Notes: generated by a model from the sequence alone, not told the origin. A stretch of DNA of 64,000 nucleotides from Aporrectodea caliginosa (GCA_020284085.1 JACEVL010000018.1:1626001-1690000); one strand, 5' to 3'; shown: positions 12,640 through 24,368, counted from the first letter of the stretch. A program made the numbers and translations.

Positions 12640-12765
12640 TTAATCACATTGCATAGTAACTAGGCATGCTGATCATCTGCACATGCCTCTGTCTCTCTGT
12701 CTGTCTCTCTATCTGTCTTTGTATGTCTCTGTCCGTCTCTGTCCGTCTGTATCTCTCTTTTAGTG
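12640..12765. repeat. CTGT/CTCT-rich tract at the 3' edge of the duplicated unit
   Basis: The common sequence TTGCATAGTAACTAGGCATG followed by a CTGTCTCT-rich tract is the last similarity between copies A and B (matching 40650-40820). It marks the distal limit of the tandem duplication. Confidence 0.6.
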
Positions 12766-12869
12766 TTTTGGATGAACTGCATCGAGACTCTCCCTTTCTA
12801 TCCTTTGAGGGACAATTTATACGAATATCCCATAAAAGAGGTCCAACCATCGTAGGTGTCATATAAAAG

Positions 12870-13430
12870 AACACCCGGGACAAACTTAAGAGCTTTTCTA
12901 GCGAGATTGACTCTCTACTCTCACAAACCGGAAAAAAATCAAAACGACATAATAATACTGCTAGGTGATTTCAATGCTGACTTAATAAAGGTTAATGACC
13001 ATAAACCAACTGAGGGACTAACTGTATGATAGCCCATCATTTACTACCGATAATTACAAAACCAATAAGAATAACGGGACAAACCTTTACATAATTCATA
13101 CAAATAATTGGCATAAACTAGCTGGATCCTCAATTATTCAGTACTTTATTACGCCCGAAGGCAGAAACAAAACATACATGCACATAATAATTATTATTAA
13201 TTATTGCATCGGATATATCTGACCTTCTTCCTATTCTAGCTCAGTTCGACTATGAACTTGAACGACCAAATAAGAAAGTAGCCTATACATGCAGCTCGGA
13301 AGCCTCAAAGGAAGATCACACCCGAGAATACTTCCGCATTTCTTGACTCCATCACTAAAATTTACTGGTCCCCAGTTCTAGAAGCTTGCAATAACTTAGA
13401 ATAGAATAATGTTGACAATTATGTTGCCAT
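12870..13430 (+). mobile_element. LINE endonuclease-domain remnant
   Basis: Plus-strand translation gives LLGDFNADLIKV, then SPSFTTDNYKTNKNNGTN and SDISDLLPILAQF, in broken frames. GDFNA and the downstream SDH-like motif are landmarks of the APE-type endonuclease of non-LTR retrotransposons. It is too damaged to be active. Confidence 0.6.
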
Positions 13431-13494
13431 GCTGTCATGATGCAGAGCAGTTTATTCAATTAAACGGGTGGCCCGGATCATCCTAGCAGGCTGG

Positions 13495-13690
13495 CATCTT
13501 TGCTGACTTTATGAAAGTAATTTGTAATTTACACTTAATTCAATTACAAATTACATGCAATGTTGTAATTGAAATACAAATTACAATTACTGGACTTGAA
13601 AGGTAATTCAATTACAATTACAATTACGGAACTTGTAATTCAATTACGTAATTCAATTACGTGCACATGTATTTCAATTACTGAACAACA
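13495..13690. repeat. ATTAC/GTAAT-rich repeat ending ACAACACTG
   Basis: Dense interleaved AATTACAATTAC and GTAATTCAATTAC words finish in GAACAACACTG, a hAT-like terminus (CAGTGTTG inverted). The same family occurs at 7720, 18730, 19540 and 32890. Confidence 0.6.
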
Positions 13691-14005
13691 CTGGCCACTG
13701 TGACGTCCAAGGTCAAGCTAATACCCGAGCGCCATGGAATCAGTGTTAGGCCGTCTGGTCTTTTACCATCCGACCTTAACAAACCCGGGAGTTCTTTAAC
13801 CGCCGGGGTGCCCGCTTTAATGAGGCCTACGCAGATTAGGTCATTCAGGACTGCGTGTCGGGCGTGTCGGCCCGGGCCCAGGCGGCACGATAGGCCGTGC
13901 GAGCCTTCGGCGGTCACCAGAGTGTCACATGGGCAGCTGCGTTGGTGACATATGACCATGCCTAGACGGAGGCCCACCGCTATTCGAACAGCCTCGTCGT
14001 CCAAT
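13690..14005 (-). mobile_element. Retroelement C-terminal module (zinc-binding plus nuclease-like)
   Basis: The minus frame reads a Cys/His cluster (CHQRSCPCDTLV...HGLSC) then DGKRPDGLTLIPW and LTLDVTV. The same RPDG...WDVTV module occurs at 55800-56230 and 58390-58800. RPD followed by D.T spacing recalls PD-(D/E)xK nucleases; this assignment is inference. The frame stops early, so the copy is decayed. Confidence 0.55.
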
Positions 14006-14249
14006 CTGAGACCACATGTACTTATAGGTAAGGCAAGCAGCCAGTCACCTGCATGAGGTGCTGAGACTGCTTTCAGACGTGCTTGATAGCAATCACTAGT
14101 GTGAAAGTGGTCAAGCTCGGTTGACAGTAAAACAATTTAAATTCTGCAATATATTCCGTCTTGGCAGAAGTGTAGTGATGAATGCAGATGGGACAGTTGT
14201 TCCGGATGCAAAGTTGAGTGGAGCACAAATTGAGGGAATTAACTTGTGA

Positions 14250-14349
14250 TTAGACACTCTAATTTTCGAAGTTTAACTGAGACTTTGAAACGGGGGGGGT
14301 TGCAGATTCTACCTTGTCCCTGGGCACAAAAGACCCTAGCTACGCCACT
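14250..14349. mobile_element. Solo right end of a hAT-like element
   Basis: Ends CTAGCTACGCCACTG, the reverse of a CAGTGGCGTAGC-type hAT terminus as seen at 2790. I found no left end or target duplication. Confidence 0.35.
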
Positions 14350-15600
14350 GCATCTTAGAGGACCATGCCTATTCCTGTTAAAGCCCTGCCTGACACAGTC
14401 GTTACTAATCAGGAGAATGCCGGAAAGATGTAAATTAACAGTAACAATAAAATATTAATGTATAGAAAGGTTCATACCAACAGCAATAATATATCAGATG
14501 ACTGAACTTTATCAAGCAGCGCTTCATTAGTGATAAGTTATCACTAAATAACTGTTAGTTCCAGACAATAATATTTTATGCAGACCAATATGTTTGCTGG
14601 TGAGCTGTCAGCTTAATGGTCCGTTAGGGTCCAAAATATCAAGGTCCATTTATAATCATATCCTCTTTCTAAACCTATGAGCAACGATTATATCAACATC
14701 TATAATATCGGTTTAAATATTCACTAGGTACGACTAACCCTGAAAAAGATACCTTGTTGATTAACATCAAACGCTGAAAACGGATAAGTTTTTAGACGTT
14801 ATGCAAAAGAGTTATTAGCATGCAGATTTATTCCGCCGTGATAGACTTATCACTTACTGATCAGCAGAGCAAGCCAAGAGAAAATGAAGGTAAGCTAGTG
14901 TTACTAATGGCAATGCTTTTAACCAGTAGGCCTAAAAGAGGACCGGAACTGAAGAAATTCAGAACAATTACGGAAGTGTTCCGAAGGGCTAAACTTCAGC
15001 CTCATACATACATATAATAAAACATACATTAATAAGCGCTGAAAACACTAAAATTAAATTAAAGTAGGCCTAAGTAAATAATTTTTTAATAAAACATGTT
15101 AAATTAACAACATTGTTTTTAATAGCTGAAAAAGGACACGGAACGCCTTTCCTGAAAAGCACTACTAATGAGCAGGTTATCGCTTTTCTCTTAGGTCTAC
15201 AGTTAAAAAGGAAACGTCAAACATTCCTCTTTATAGTCAGATCTTGGGGCTAAACAATGCAGACATTCGGGTGCAATGGAACTCCTACTTTGGTTACACA
15301 GGTATGGAACACATCTGAGAACCTACGAAAATCCGTTCAGCACGTAGAACTTCAGAAACATAGCACATCAAATGAAACCATATAATTCAAATCAGAAAGC
15401 GAAATAAATATAGTGGCCTATTTGCATCTGGGTGAAGAGTTGGCGTGTAGCAAACTAGCAAACAGAAATTGAAACATGTGACAACTTTTCAAACAGTCAA
15501 GACATAAGAAAATTCTAGCTTCAGTTGTTCTGCATCCAATCGGCATAATGGCGTAATGATTACAGAAAAATCAGAGATTGCAGGGCGATGGATTGAGTAT
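14350..15600. other. No recognisable gene
   Basis: AT-rich intergenic sequence. Short frames (for example 14820-15017) have no recognisable domain or splice context, and I see no convincing repeat. Confidence 0.5.
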
Positions 15601-15634
15601 TGTGAGGAACGATATGAGCAGTGATCCCGACCTT

Positions 15635-15765
15635 AACAAAAAGAACCGGAACGCCCACTTCAGGAAGAACCGGAACGCCGGCTTCAGGCACCATGCTAAT
15701 CAAAGAAAGAACTGATACGGCGTTGTGGTCGTCCAAAAAAGAACCGGAACGCCGTTCCGAGAGAG
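15635..15765. repeat. Interspersed AGAACCGGAACGCC repeats
   Basis: AAGAACCGGAACGCC occurs three times (near 15641, 15666 and 15737) with irregular spacing. Origin unknown; it abuts the LINE RT remnant. Confidence 0.5.
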
Positions 15766-16446
15766 GTGAAAGACATTGGTAGGAAGTTTATACATGAACC
15801 GGCTCTACTTAAATCTGAGTTAGCTCGTGGAAGTGACGAAACAGCCAGTGGCATGAACACCGTTGCAGATGAGGTTCCAGTCGAGTTGTTCAATTTTTCT
15901 GGGAAAACAGCACCAGGCAGGATGCACCGAATAAGTGGCGCATTATGGGAGACTCGGGAATGGCCATAAGATTGGACAAATTCAGTCTTCATCCCTCTTC
16001 CAAGGAAAGGTGAGATGAAGCAATGTGGGCCTACAAACTACCATACCATATGAACTACCAGAGTCACGTGCTAGTAAAATCACCCTCACGGTCATATTAG
16101 AAAGGATCAGACAGAATCTGATGTAGCGGATGAACAGACTGGATTCCTCTGAGCCAGAGGAACACGAGATCAGGTCACAAATCTTTGACTCATCATGCAG
16201 AAGAAGTCTAGAGAGCATCAGCAGCCTCTCTACTTTCATTTATATAGCGCCCCTTCAAGGAACCTGCTCAGAGGCGGAACCTTCAAGGAACCTACTCAGA
16301 GGCTTTCTACGTGTGCTCTTTTCATTTCAGCAAGGCTTTTGATTGCGTCTCGCCAGAGAGTCTCTGGCTGGACTAGGTTCCACAAGTCTTGGAACTTGGG
16401 CTACTCAGTTCTAATCGTTAACATGCTTGCCGGACTCTACATGTGA
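15760..16446 (+). mobile_element. LINE reverse-transcriptase remnant
   Basis: Disrupted frames encode recognisable RT blocks: DWTNSVFIPLPRKGE, a TNYHT segment matching the ANYRT block, the LERIRQ region, DEQTGF, RGTRDQVTNL, HQQPLY and an SKAF.DCV-like palm sequence. A small repeat with TTATATAGCGCC (16230-16305) is inserted in it. Several stops and frame changes make it a fossil. Confidence 0.7.
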
Positions 16447-16469
16447 ACAATCTTGGAGGGGCTCTATGT

Positions 16470-16515
16470 AAGTCCTCTGAATGAATGAATGAATGAATGA
16501 ATGAATGAATGAATA
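16470..16515 (+). repeat. LINE tail with (GAAT)n
   Basis: CTATGTAAGTCCTCT followed by repeated GAAT. It is the same 3' end as the minus-strand LINE at 62060-62432, which places this as a 5'-truncated copy. Confidence 0.6.
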
Positions 16516-16519
16516 AGCT

Positions 16520-18470
16520 AGAGTGAGAGTAGCCGGTGCACTATCCAGTGCATATTTTTACGGATTTGGACTACTTGGACAAAGTCTGCCACGACCGTAC
16601 TTTCAAACATTGAAAGTATACAGTATTGCCTGCTACAAATCACCAAAACTACTGGGGCAAATCCTAAAACTACTGGGCGTCTGGACCAATTGTCCCAGTA
16701 GTTACACAGTTAAAATATGCACTGGCACTATCACAAGAGTTCCGTTTTAAAAAGAAGAATTTCCCTGCCCTGCCTGCAAAAGCACTTACGGTTTACGACC
16801 CAATTATGTGCCAGACATCCACATAATTTTGTACATATAATTTTATGGACCCTGCATTACAGTAAAACAACATCATTGCTGAGCATTATACATGTATGAG
16901 GACAATGGCCTACTTTAATTGAGCGCGTTTTAAATACATGTTTGTAGGCCTATCCACATGATAAAAATAGCGGTTGAACGGATTATTTGGCTATAATGAG
17001 GCCTTCTACAATTTTATTGACTGCAGCTACAGCTGTAAGTTTCCGAGATTTTGAATGAATCCCTCAAAATTTCTACGTATACAGAGCAGGGTGAACGCAA
17101 CGACACCGTCTGTGACCTCAGATCAAAGTGTTTCTGTCAAATCATGGACTGTCTATGCAGACGTTGCATGCGTGACCTGCGTGCACTTTGAGCCTTTGGA
17201 ACGGCGAACAAAAGACAATAAAAACAGACGTTTGCATATTGCATACATTAATATGCGGTCAGCCATTGTATTTCACTTCTGTGATAGCGCGATGGTCGCT
17301 TTGTTAATTAGCCAAAGCCAAATTAACCGTTTACCCTGTATCCAATTAATGCAGCTATAGTGAGCTAAATCACCGCTTCTTGTTCTCTCATGCTAATTGG
17401 TCTTCTGATATGTGGTGCATCGTTTTCCTCTGGGCCTACGTGAGACTTTTGCTGTTGACTCGTTGAAATCGTCGACATATTATTGTCAGTGAACGTTCAT
17501 TACGTGCTTTCTGTATTTAAGGCAATGAGAGTTGGATCGCATGTGAGAGAGATTTAGTCTCCAACGAAACACGGCGAACTATAATGGCAGGGGTATAGAC
17601 CACAATAGGGAGATTAACTGCCGTCAGCCAGAAAAGCAAAAGAGAAGAAGACAAAGAAACCGGAGCAAAGAAAACGACGGATAAAGTAAAGAAATTGAAA
17701 GAGATTAAAAGAAATAGACGAGCAAATGACAGTACGTGGAAAGTTACTTTAGGTCTATACACAAACACAGATCTGAGGACGAAAATTAAACGAGTGAAGA
17801 AAGCGAATGAAGGATAGGACACCGGCGGCGAATTGGAGAAAGCGAAAAGGAGAAAGTAAGTGTTAAAGAGAGGATAAATTAGAAGAAGCATAGTTAGAAC
17901 AATAGTATTGTCACTGGTTATCGAGAAGCGAGAACAATCGAATCGAAGCATCATGGGAAAACCAACAAACGAAGTCAGCGCTAAGCTACCAGGTTGGTCT
18001 ATATCACTGGAAGCGTTTCCTAACACTTTGCAATCACTTTAATCTTAATTATAAGACAATTGTGCTAACGATATTGACGACGACAATGATGACATCTGCA
18101 AGACCAATGATGATAGCGAAGTAAAAATCGAAAAGTGGGTCTTAATTCAAAATATATCTCAGAGCGACATTACTAACAACACGTCCCAGATCGATCAATT
18201 CTCAATATCATTTCCGTTAACAGCCGATATTTACTGTGATCATTAATTTAACCACAAGTAAATCAATCAATTTACGCTAGATGATTAGCAGGACTGACTG
18301 TCGTCATCCGAGAGATAATGATTTGATTCTCAGCAGATTTCCTAATCTCTCTTTCTGCGATTGGCCTCTAATGAAGTGAGTCGATAAAAAGATATCTACC
18401 AACACATTTGGCGATGCTAAGCAATTACAGTCGTCTTTAACGCCGCATTACAAATTCCACCAGACATACC
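16520..18470. other. No recognisable gene
   Basis: Intergenic sequence. 17510-18030 is purine-rich on the plus strand (lysine and glutamate-like frames with stops). The 169-codon minus frame there looks like its hydrophobic antisense shadow rather than a gene. Confidence 0.45.
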
Positions 18471-18473
18471 TCC

Positions 18474-18702
18474 CAGCCAACACACCCTCACGGGAACCAT
18501 ACGGGACCCGTACGGGTGGTTATACGGGACCCGTACGGGATACCCGGCGGGATCCCGCCGGTTTTTGTCCGCGGTTTCCGTACGGGACCCATACGGGATA
18601 GCCCGCCGGGCATCCCGTACGGGTCCCGTATGGTTTTTGTCCGCGGTTTCCGTACGGGACCCATACGGGATAGCCCGCCGGGCATCCCAATTCATTCCCA
18701 GA
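18474..18702. repeat. GC-rich palindromic repeat with CCCGTACGGG words
   Basis: Multiple CGTACGGGACCC, ATACGGGA and CCCGTACGGG words lie in an otherwise AT-rich region. A unit of about 57 bp containing TTTTTGTCCGCGGTTTCC is present twice in tandem (about 18568-18624 and 18640-18690), joined by GTACGGGTCCCGTAT. The left edge CCCAGCCAACACA resembles the inverse of GTGTTTGCTGGG at 22797-22808, where a second member lies. Confidence 0.8.
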
Positions 18703-18725
18703 CGACTTAAAAGTGATTCCAGTAT

Positions 18726-19048
18726 GCAATTTACACTTCATTACACTTCAAATTACATTAAATATTGTAATTGAATTACAATTACTGGACTTAAAAAGTA
18801 ATTCAATTACAATTACAGAAATTGTAATTCAATTACATGTATTTCAATTACTGAACAAGTTACAACACTGATTGCTTTAGCTATATAGCACAGCTTACTG
18901 TGCTATATAGCTAAAGCAATCAGTGTTGTTCAGTAATTGAAATACATGTAACTGAATTACAATTTCTGTAATTGTAATTGAATTACTTTTTAAGTTCAGT
19001 AATTGTAATTCAATTACAATATTTATGTAATTGAAGTGTAAATTACGA
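18726..19048. repeat. Perfect-core inverted repeat (foldback) about 320 bp
   Basis: Arms of about 150 bp face each other around GCTTACT near 18890. The inner arms read GATTGCTTTAGCTATATAGC and its complement, and the outer arms are ATTAC/GTAAT-rich. Each arm ends in ACAACACTG/CAGTGTTGT, like the hAT terminus at 19671-19680, so it may be two hAT ends fused head to head. Confidence 0.85.
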
Positions 19049-19089
19049 TTTTAATTGAATAAACTGCTCTGCATCATGACTACATAATT

Positions 19090-19680
19090 GTCAACATTAT
19101 TCTATCCTTACACCCCTCTTACCACCTTACAGCACACTTTGATAAACCCAAAGTGCAAGGGTTTACTAACAACTATCAGACTATCCATGCACTCATTATT
19201 AGCTAGCCTACTGCGGCTGCCTACAGATAAGAACTTCCATCTTGAGCATCTCTTTAGCACTGCTGGACAAATTGACTCGCCCAGGCGCAATCAACTAACA
19301 GACTATCATTTTGAAACACTTATACTCAATGAATCAAATAAACTCTATTGTTAACTTGTTTTAATGGATCACAATTATAAGCCTTATTTCAGACACTTGA
19401 TAAACTTACAAAACAATTGAAGGTAGATTATAATTTACAGGTCATTGGCCCACTGGATGTTTTAGTTTTAAAAATAGAGTAAATTAAAAATTATAGAAAA
19501 ATTCTAAATCATTTGCAAATTTTAAAGAAATAATTGAAAATTAATTGGTACTTGAATTACAATTAAAATATAATTGTAATTTAATTCCTACTCAATCAAG
19601 TAATTGTAATACAAATACATTTACAAGCATGCAATTGCAATTATGATTGAATTACATGCAATGTAATTGATACAACACTG
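19090..19680 (+). mobile_element. hAT element 3' part with transposase dimerisation-domain remnant
   Basis: Plus-strand frame reads LEHLFSTAGQIDSPRRNQLTDYHFETL, matching the hAT C-terminal dimerisation region (ERLFS.AG...RR..L). It is followed by an AT-rich tail of GTAATTGAATTAC words and the terminus GATACAACACTG at 19680. The 5' part is missing. It abuts the end of a possible minus-strand exon. Confidence 0.65.
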
Positions 19681-19689
19681 AAAACAATA

Positions 19690-20854
19690 ATCAACAATAG
19701 CGTTAAATGACACATCAAATTAATAAAGTAAAAATAATCAGTCTGCTCTGCAATATCATTAAATTTTTTGTCAACAATGTCATCAGCAGTATTGGTCAAC
19801 TCCTGATCGGTGGTGATCGACTCCGACTCGGTCTCTTTGAATTGTGCCGATTTCAATAGCCGGTGACCTCCAGTGCTACGATCCCTAGCATTACCAAACC
19901 ACACAGCCAACTCGTCCACAACCAGTCTCTTCATACTGTCCTTGGTAGCAATATTTTGCCTTACAGCACCTGAATTTTCACACATGAAACATTTAGATTA
20001 AAAATAACAAGTTACAAAGAACAATAATTTGACGTGCTCTGATTGTATTGTAAAATAATATTATTCCAACAATTCTGTCTAACATTAAATGACAATATTT
20101 ACATACACTGCCTGGATTGTCTAATTTACAATGTTCGAGTTTAAAAAAGTCAAAACTACCTCGACTTTGTCTTAGCCTCAAAAATGCAATACATTTTTAA
20201 AGGTTAAACACTTAATAAAGCACAGTTGGTAGACTATTGATTTTTTTATTGAGACAAGCAAGCATAAATAGTCCCCATCGTTATTCACGAGTACTTGTAT
20301 CTAAACAATTAAAACGAAGAAGCAAGTCAAAGCAGTTCTATCTTAACAAGAGACATAGAAAAATCTTCAGATGTTGCAATTTGACAATTATAAACTATTA
20401 TTAAACATGCTAGCCTTTAAGTTAAATGTCGATTTTTTAATAAATATTTGCCATCAACACAAATAACTTATGACATTGTACACATCATCTAACTTTATGG
20501 ACACAAATAAATAGACTTTAATACAACCTATAAACAGGAAGATAAAAATTGCATGCCCCAGAAATTAAGAGCGAATCATACATGAGGCTTTAAAAACCAT
20601 TTAAACAGTAAAATGACTCACCAATGCTTTTATCGTTGAAGTGTCAAGCACCTTGTCCTCCATGCTCTTCAGATCATACCCAGTTTTGATGGGAAATTGC
20701 ATGCCCTCAGGCAGCTCCGTTGCCACAAATCTGCCTGCAGCATTCAGTTGCCTCGAAATCGACAGCAGCAGAGATGAATGTAGTTTCTTTGTTTGTTGCA
20801 GGTCCTCCAGACTGGCCAATATCTTTATCATCAGTCTGCTATTAAGATCGCCAC
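19690..20854 (-). CDS. Putative partial gene with DUF4806-like exons
   Basis: One minus-strand exon at 20854-20622 has a consensus acceptor and a GTGAGT donor. It encodes GDLNSRLMIKILASLEDLQQ... then LPEGMQFPIKTGYDLKSME. A second begins at 19969 after TTCAG with AVRQNIATKDSMKRLVVDELAVWF. FP(I/L)KT..DL..LE followed by a MKRL...ELA..F helix is the layout of DUF4806, found in many invertebrate proteins of unknown function. The two exons do not join in phase (0 against 1), so a short middle exon is missing or the gene is dead. The second frame runs into the hAT end at 19680. A Ser/Pro/Thr-rich exon may lie upstream at 21610-21735. Confidence 0.4.
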
Positions 20855-20859
20855 CTACA

Positions 20860-22620
20860 AAATCAAGTGTACACAGTAACCATCATACTTTATTTATGAA
20901 CAATACGGTGACTAAACCAATCTTCAAAACACATTGTAATATGCATAGGGATATTAAGCGGCACTGTGCTAGATCTAAGTAAGACCCACATGAGAAATCT
21001 CCAATAACAAATGAGTAAATTTTGTTAACAAGCAAATCACCTCCGATTCACTTGTGACGTTGGTGATATACAAATTCCACAGTCACGTGTGTATTATCAG
21101 TAAGTGATTAGCTGTAACATAAAATTGTGTTAAGACTTTTGATCACAATGCAACACCTATGACATTCCTCAAGAGTAGGACACTAAATTGATATTTATCA
21201 TTTTTGAATTAATAGGCAAATTCACTGATTATTGTTACTATGTGTCAACACACTTAACAGGCTCACAGGATAAATATATTCAACAGCTTATTATCTATGG
21301 CAAAGAGCAGTAACAACAATTTGATAATTTACAGACACATTCACAATGATCACACAACTACTGAATCATTAAAAACTTATAGAAATTAAGTAACACAATT
21401 ATTCTTTATAACAAATCAAATGTGTTGCCACTAAAGATAGGTAGTTTTTAATAATCAATGTAATAGAACAAGAAATATATGTTGACTGATATCAAATAAA
21501 ATTCGATGATAAAAGGGAAATAGTGATAATATCCCAATACCGCTGTAAAGATTACCTTTCATAGAGCTGATTAGGATTAAATTGGTACCATTGCTTCAAA
21601 ATTCAACGCGTATCAGTTGTTTGAGTGACTGGCATCTTTGAAGCGGCAGGAGGCATTGAAGATTGTCGTGTCGCATCCTGGCAAATTTCACCAGACGGTG
21701 TTCCGAATTGCCTGGATGACTGTCCGGACGACTCAGCAATTGTAACATAATAAAACAAAACTTACTTAATCATTACACCTGTCAAAGCCAACAGCAGTCG
21801 AGCCAAAAATTTACTTTTTACCAGTAAATAAATATTTTTACATACAATTGGCCAGAAATGATCTCGTCATCCGCGAATACAACAAAGCACACAAAACTTA
21901 AATGATTGTAGTCAATATACAAACCGTAGTTCACCTTGCCAAATCATTTCAATGTTATCAATGCCGTACTTGAGGTTGGTAAATAAGCAGCTTACCTTGG
22001 CTATGATAACTGTCATCAATCCAGCTTCCATTTAGGATTTAAAAATTTACGGAAACAATTATTTCCATCAAATCAGCTTTTATTTAAGCAAAGAATTAGT
22101 GTCATCAATACAACTACCATTTAGGCAAACAATTATTTTCACCAATCCAGCTTCCATTTTAAATTGGCCATGTAAAATAGTTTGGCAACGTAAAGTACGG
22201 TTTAACCCAAGGCAAATAAAGACAAACGATCCATGACAAATAAGGGGTTTAAAAAGAATTTGATAAGGACTGGCATGGCCGCATGGCAGATGGCAAAGAG
22301 CATTCATTGTACACGGGGGCTTAAGTTGTTAGGGCCGATATCATCAACAAACATAAAAATTTCATATCAAGGATCACCCTAAACACTGACTGAACCACAG
22401 GCAATGCCGGAAATAATCGGAAGCACGTACATCCTACACGCTCACCCTAACCCTAACATGCAGTCCATAACCTTAACTGAATCTCCGCACGTGGCGACTA
22501 TCGATATCCCGACCACAATTAGATACAACATTTACATAGAATGTTGATATATATACAAATAAGTTCATTAGTATAATAAATATAACGCAATCTTACTTTT
22601 CACACAAACAAAGCGCGATC
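20860..22620. other. AT-rich sequence, introns or intergenic
   Basis: Apart from the candidate exon at 21610-21735 I see no coding signal. 22080-22160 contains a short local duplication (GGCAAACAATTATTT / GGAAACAATTATTTCC with CCAGCTTCCATTT). Confidence 0.4.
21610..21735 (-). CDS. Possible upstream low-complexity exon of the DUF4806-like gene
   Basis: The minus strand reads about 40 codons rich in Ser, Gln, Pro and Thr (ESSGQSSRQFGTPSGE and MPPAASKMPVTQTTD) after a possible acceptor. Polar linkers like this are common upstream of DUF4806. Splice sites are weak and the link is inferred. Confidence 0.25.
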
Positions 22621-22649
22621 TCTGAAATACTTGTACATTCGAATTGGCG

Positions 22650-22665
22650 AACAAAATGGCGGCAT
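22650..22665 (+). promoter_or_regulatory. YY1-like motif AAAATGGCGGC
   Basis: ACAAAATGGCGGCATCGCC fits the AAnATGGCGGC core common near animal transcription starts. It sits in a short GC-richer stretch upstream of the doubtful minus-strand gene and of SLC17 copy B. Assignment to either is speculation. Confidence 0.25.
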
Positions 22666-22689
22666 CGCCGGTATGAATACGAAGGCGCC

Positions 22690-22815
22690 ACTGACGCGGT
22701 GTGCACCGCGAGGGTCCCGTACGCAAACCGTTGACAAAAACCGTCAGATAACCTTACCGGATAACCCGGTCAACCCCGTACGGGACCTGTGCGGTCGTGT
22801 TTGCTGGGCTAGTAG
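22690..22815. repeat. Second CCCGTACGGG-family repeat
   Basis: Contains GGGTCCCGTACGC and CCCCGTACGGGACCTG, and ends GTGTTTGCTGGGCTAG, related to the left edge of the repeat at 18474 in inverted orientation. Confidence 0.6.
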
Positions 22816-22849
22816 CTATTAGGCATATCTTCAAGCGGGGGCCTCTCCA

Positions 22850-22975
22850 CATCCTTTCGCTGCTTAAAGACTGCCTCATTTTCTCGGGGTATCTCGCACT
22901 GGCAGCGCCTCTGATTGATGTAGCACTGTGAATGGCGTTATATAAATATTTACTGATAGGGCTTACAATACAATA
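22850..22975 (+). mobile_element. Retroelement 3' tail
   Basis: GCGCCTCTGATTG...GCGTTATATAAATATTTA...ACAATACAAT resembles, in opposite orientation, the LINE end at 5912. No coding part remains. Confidence 0.45.
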
Positions 22976-23124
22976 TCTATATATCCGCTATGATCGACGC
23001 AACTTGGCTCAAAGACTCCGAGCATCCATGCCTTCTCCAGCTTTCGACGGGAATCCGTTGGTTGGTTCCACGCGTGTGCGTTAGCCCGCCAGTGGTGACT
23101 TTCTAGCTTGCTGACAGTTACTGT

Positions 23125-24368
23125 CAGTGCGACCACTCTCCATTTTCGGAAATCCCAAGCTCTTGCCAGAAAAATCCCAAGATTGGCCAAAAGTGTACCA
23201 AAAATTCCCAAGTTACCGAAAAGGAAAAAATGTGATGAAATATTAAATGCTTTTTAACTTTTAACAATCACAATTCTTCACAAAAAATGCGTAGTTAAGA
23301 ACTCGCAAAGAAAAAACCGGAGCATAACATTGAATTAACCATGTTTACAGGTTACAAAAATGATAAATGTCTTTCAGACTGAACGAGTTTTTCTAATCTG
23401 ATTCGCTGCCACTGTTGCAAAGTACGGTAAAAACCAAAGATTTTAACAGGGAGGAAGATGGCCTACTTAAAGATAATTGGCTTACGCAGTGCGATTGTAG
23501 GACGCGTGGTGCATTCTGGTCTTTCCAGAGGTAAAATCACGAAGGTTCCTATCTCTGCTATGTTAAAATCCATCAGTTAAAAGTCGTTTTACACGAAAAG
23601 TATCGTAATATCAAAATCATATAAAATATTTATTGGTAGTACTTTATTCCAACTTTAGATATTTTGCCAGAAATGGACATCAGACTAAGTCTCAAACTTG
23701 TAGCACGCCATACGGCATGGGTTATGGAAATTCCGCTTACCGTGAACGCCAGTGTATTTACAGTCGCTTTCGCCGCTATTGTGTCACAATTTGTGGTAAG
23801 ATAGATGAAATGCATCGCACACAACAGTATGACATACATAGGCGAACACTAAGTTTGAAAAATGACTCGAAATTGGTCAATTAAATGTCGAATTTAATAA
23901 CATACTTACTTATTTATTTGTGGCGAAGACGCGTGCCGTACGCCTATCGAGTAGCTTCGCTTGGGAAGCGGAAAAAACGAATTTAATAATAATAATTCTT
24001 TGCGCTGGCATTACCACAGTTAAAAGCTGCACAGTGCGTCATGTTACCTAACTTTCTACTCGGCTAAAATGCATAATTTCTATCAAGGTCTTCGATTAAA
24101 ACGACTTTTAACCGATGGATTTTATTTAACATTGCAGAGATAGGAACTCTGTGTTATTTTACCTCTGGTTTGACCAGAAGCCCTTGCGCGCCCTCTTTCG
24201 CAGTTTTGTCATTGGTGGTTCATCTTCCTCCCTGTTAAAATCTTTGGTAAAAACTAGTCTGTAGACCTTATAAAAAATCCCAAGATTGCTAGGCAAAATC
24301 CCCAGATCCCAAGTCGGACCCCCAAATTCCCAAGATCTTGGGAAAAATCCCAAGCAGTGGTCGCACTG
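23125..24368 (+). mobile_element. Non-autonomous hAT element with internal foldback (1.24 kb)
   Basis: Termini CAGTGCGACCACT and AGTGGTCGCACTG are perfect 13-bp inverted repeats, flanked by exact 8-bp duplications GTTACTGT (23117-23124, 24369-24376). Subterminal CCCAAGAT/CTTGGGAAAAATCCCAAG words occur at both ends. Inner segments around 23516-23600 and 24085-24180 are also inverted copies (TCCTATCTCTGC...TAAAATCCATC), giving long imperfect arms. There is no transposase frame. Confidence 0.9.

Noticed and set aside
17517..18026. 169-codon minus-strand ORF, hydrophobic
   Set aside because: It is antisense to a purine-rich Lys/Glu-like stretch, has no recognisable domain and has no splice or promoter context. 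The hydrophobicity is what complementing such DNA produces.
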